This document shows, one piece after another, positions 7,483 to 9,293 of a stretch of 9,293 nt of DNA; position 1 is the stretch's first letter, and every line of letters starts with the position of its first letter. Position numbers and translations under genes: made by a program. The notes beneath the pieces were generated by a model. It made no database searches. It was not told the origin of the DNA and saw only the letters and a program-made list of their open reading frames with translations. The DNA is from Clostridia bacterium (lineage in GTDB: Bacteria; Bacillota; Clostridia; Oscillospirales; Acutalibacteraceae), in the NCBI GenBank assembly GCA_017939855.1, contig JAGAZW010000040.1, positions 1 through 9,293 on the forward strand, written 5' to 3'.

Positions 7483-8327
7483 CAGTTTTCAACCTCCCGG
7501 CTGCGTGTCATATATAACTGAAGTAGAGCGATAACGGCTACTATTACAAAAAATATTACGGCTTTAGCCTGTCCTACACCTTCACTTCCGATGCTTCCGT
7601 AGAAGGTATTGTAAATATCTAGAGCTACCATTTGTGTTTTATCGGCAGGAGCACCTGCGGTGAGTGCGAGGTTCTGGTCAAACAACTTAAATGAGTTTGT
7701 TATAGTCAGAAACAAACAAATTGTAATAGATGGCATAACAGAAGGTATTGTAATGCTAAAGAGTGTCCTAAAAGGTGTCGCACCATCTACTTTAGCAGCT
7801 TCAAGTACGTCGTTGGGGATATTCTGAAGACCGGCAATATAGATAATCATCATATATCCTATCATCTGCCAGTTCATAAGGATGACAAGACCCCAATAGC
7901 CAAACGTAGGATTTGAAGTTATTGCATAACCAAAACGGTATAGCACACCGTTTATAATCAACTGCCAGATATAACCCAGAACTATTCCTCCTATAAGATT
8001 AGGCATAAAGAAAACAGTTCTGAAAACATTGGTGCCTCTAATTGATTTTGTCAGCATTAGTGCCAGTAGAAAAGCAAAAATGTTAATTGATATAACAGAA
8101 ACAACGGCAAATTTAACCGTAAACCAAAGGGAATTTATAAACTCATTGTTATCGGAAAATGCTCGTATATAGTTAGTGATTCCTGTAAATTGTGCATCGG
8201 TAACGGTGCGAAAATCACAAAACGATAGATACAGTCCCATAATAAAGGGAATTAAAAAAGCGATAAGGAATGCTATGAGTGTTGGTAAAACAAATATCGG
8301 AAACCAACGCTTAATGGTTTTGTTCAT
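7482..8327 (-). CDS. Sugar ABC transporter permease, MalF/UgpA-like (CUT1)
   Basis: A 281-residue inner-membrane permease, partner of the MalG-like subunit. Hydrophobic segments lie at about 9-35, 66-92, 103-126, 143-166, 193-215 and 251-272. The EAA loop is at 175-199 (LEAAKVDGATPF then IPSVMP). It is the short UgpA-type form, without the extra N-terminal helices and large periplasmic loop of E. coli MalF, as expected in Gram-positives. It starts by an ATGA overlap with the stop of the binding-protein gene. Only a weak Shine-Dalgarno is visible, so translation probably depends on coupling. Confidence 0.93.
   Translation of the reverse strand: MNKTIKRWFPIFVLPTLIAFLIAFLIPFIMGLYLSFCDFRTVTDAQFTGITNYIRAFSDNNEFINSLWFTVKFAVVSVISINIFAFLLALMLTKSIRGTNVFRTVFFMPNLIGGIVLGYIWQLIINGVLYRFGYAITSNPTFGYWGLVILMNWQMIGYMMIIYIAGLQNIPNDVLEAAKVDGATPFRTLFSITIPSVMPSITICLFLTITNSFKLFDQNLALTAGAPADKTQMVALDIYNTFYGSIGSEGVGQAKAVIFFVIVAVIALLQLYMTRSREVEN
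7492..7498 (-). promoter_or_regulatory. Ribosome binding site of the MalG-like permease
   Basis: GGGAGGT on the - strand lies 9 nt before the ATG at 7482, inside the end of the MalF-like gene. It confirms this start. Confidence 0.85.
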
Positions 8328-9293
8328 TTGGATTGCTCACTTTTCCATGTATCTTTAACTGCTTTTCTGACCTGCTCCCATTTTTTATCGCCCTGAACAT
8401 AGTCAAGTAACGCACTTCCAACTGTTGTTTTAAAGGTGTCACTGGGGAACGAGGTGAATACCCAAGGCACAGTAGTCAGCTCCTCATCTCTCATATATCT
8501 TACAACTTCTTTTGCCAGAGGATCTTCCGGTAATTCATCTTCATCAAAGGTGTTGAAGGGGGTTATAAAATCAAGCTTATCTGTGACGTATTCTTTGCCG
8601 GTATCGCTTGAAAATAGCCAGTTAAGGAAGTCGAGAGAGGCTTTTTGAGCCTCCTTTGAGGAATTTTTGTTGATTGCAAGATAATTTTCGGTGCCTATGC
8701 AAAGACCTTGATTTTCCTCGCCGTCAATGCCGCTGTAAAGAGGCAGGAACTTAATTTTATCCTTATCTACTTTGTTGCCGGCGACATCTTTAATTTGTGA
8801 CCAGGCCCAATTCCCGTTTTGTACCATAGCGACTTGACCTGTGGCAAACTCTGCCATAGAATCGGCAGTTGATTTTGAGCCTAAAAGAGTCTTCTTCGTA
8901 ATAGAATTATTGGTATAAAGGTCGAAAAGATTACGATAATTGTCACCATAGCGGAAGGCAATCTCTTTGGAGTTAAGACCGGCTATAGTAGGATCTGAGT
9001 ATTCTTCGCTGTCACGCAGCTCATAATACATAGGGACATTTAATAAATGTGTCTGCCAACGCCAATCCTCACCGGAGGAAAGAGATGTGGAGGCAAAAAC
9101 GCCTTGAATACCGAGACTGTCTTTATTTGCCGTCATATCCTCAACAACAGCTTTTAATGTTTCAAAATTTTTAACCTCTTTCATGGAGCCAATGTCGGTT
9201 TTTCTGTTTGAAAGTTTAAAATATTTATCGGTAATCTCTTCATTATATATTATACCGTAACCTTCTACAACATAGGGTACTGCATAAACGCCC
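8324..9293 (-). CDS. Sugar ABC transporter solute-binding protein, MalE-like (5' end outside window)
   Basis: Extracellular lipid-anchored receptor expected to capture the oligosaccharide for the two permeases. The frame stays open to the window edge, so the Met codon at 9184 is internal. The 36 codons upstream of it encode YAVPYVVEGYGIIYNEEI, a conserved CUT1 binding-protein hinge block. About 322 residues are visible. The signal peptide, lipobox Cys and roughly the first quarter lie outside. GQVAMVQNGNWAWSQI parallels the ETAMTINGPWAWSNI block of E. coli MalE, where a Trp stacks on maltose (here Trp codons at 8807-8809 and 8801-8803). The C-terminal part, with FLNWLFSSDTGKEYV, also matches the family. 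The gene is first in the visible operon, and its promoter is outside the window. Confidence 0.93.
   Translation of the reverse strand, partial: GVYAVPYVVEGYGIIYNEEITDKYFKLSNRKTDIGSMKEVKNFETLKAVVEDMTANKDSLGIQGVFASTSLSSGEDWRWQTHLLNVPMYYELRDSEEYSDPTIAGLNSKEIAFRYGDNYRNLFDLYTNNSITKKTLLGSKSTADSMAEFATGQVAMVQNGNWAWSQIKDVAGNKVDKDKIKFLPLYSGIDGEENQGLCIGTENYLAINKNSSKEAQKASLDFLNWLFSSDTGKEYVTDKLDFITPFNTFDEDELPEDPLAKEVVRYMRDEELTTVPWVFTSFPSDTFKTTVGSALLDYVQGDKKWEQVRKAVKDTWKSEQSK

Noticed and set aside
9182..9184. ATG at 9184 as the start of the binding protein
   Set aside because: The frame continues open to the window edge and encodes a conserved CUT1 hinge block upstream, so this Met is internal.
1..9293. 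CRISPR arrays, tRNA or rRNA genes, insertion sequences, prophage or defence genes
   Set aside because: I saw no regularly spaced repeats, no recognisable transposase, integrase or phage protein, and no tRNA-like fold in the short intergenic gaps. The window is core and metabolic gene content.

Overview
The window looks like ordinary chromosome from an AT-rich, low-GC Gram-positive bacterium, most likely a gut-type clostridium (Ruminococcaceae/Oscillospiraceae-like). The evidence is the AT-leaning coding sequence, strong GGAGG-type ribosome binding sites, TTG/GTG starts, the Firmicutes-type tepA-ftsK gene pair, and a three-gene CUT1 sugar importer without its own ATPase. I cannot name a genus from the sequence alone.

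Positions 46-4096 on the + strand form one compact operon. It holds a ClpP-fold TepA-like protein, a complete FtsK/SpoIIIE DNA translocase, and a membrane-anchored metallo-beta-lactamase-fold protein resembling the C-terminal domain of ComEC. The gaps are 16 and 3 nt, and the operon ends in a perfect 16-bp hairpin terminator with a GAAA loop. A 154-nt intergenic stretch follows, with a good sigma-A-type promoter (TTGTTA, 17 nt, TATACT) and an imperfect palindrome at the predicted start of transcription. It drives a monocistronic DegV-family (fatty-acid-binding) gene at 4251-5147.

From 9293 down to 5190 the - strand carries a maltodextrin-type uptake and processing operon. In transcription order it holds a solute-binding protein (N-terminus outside the window), a MalF-like permease, a MalG-like permease and 4-alpha-glucanotransferase MalQ. 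All three junctions overlap (4 nt, 1 nt, then about 17 nt), so the genes are probably translationally coupled. Imported oligosaccharide would be handed to MalQ for disproportionation. The energising ATPase is absent from the visible part. The degV unit and this operon converge on one hairpin (5155-5185) that can serve both.

Every stretch is accounted for by recognisable families or short intergenic signals. I saw no CRISPR array, insertion sequence, tRNA, rRNA or prophage gene, and no convincing undescribed system. The points most worth checking are the apparent loss of the canonical catalytic Asp in the TepA-like protein, the ComEC-like hydrolase in the ftsK operon, and the palindrome over the degV start site.
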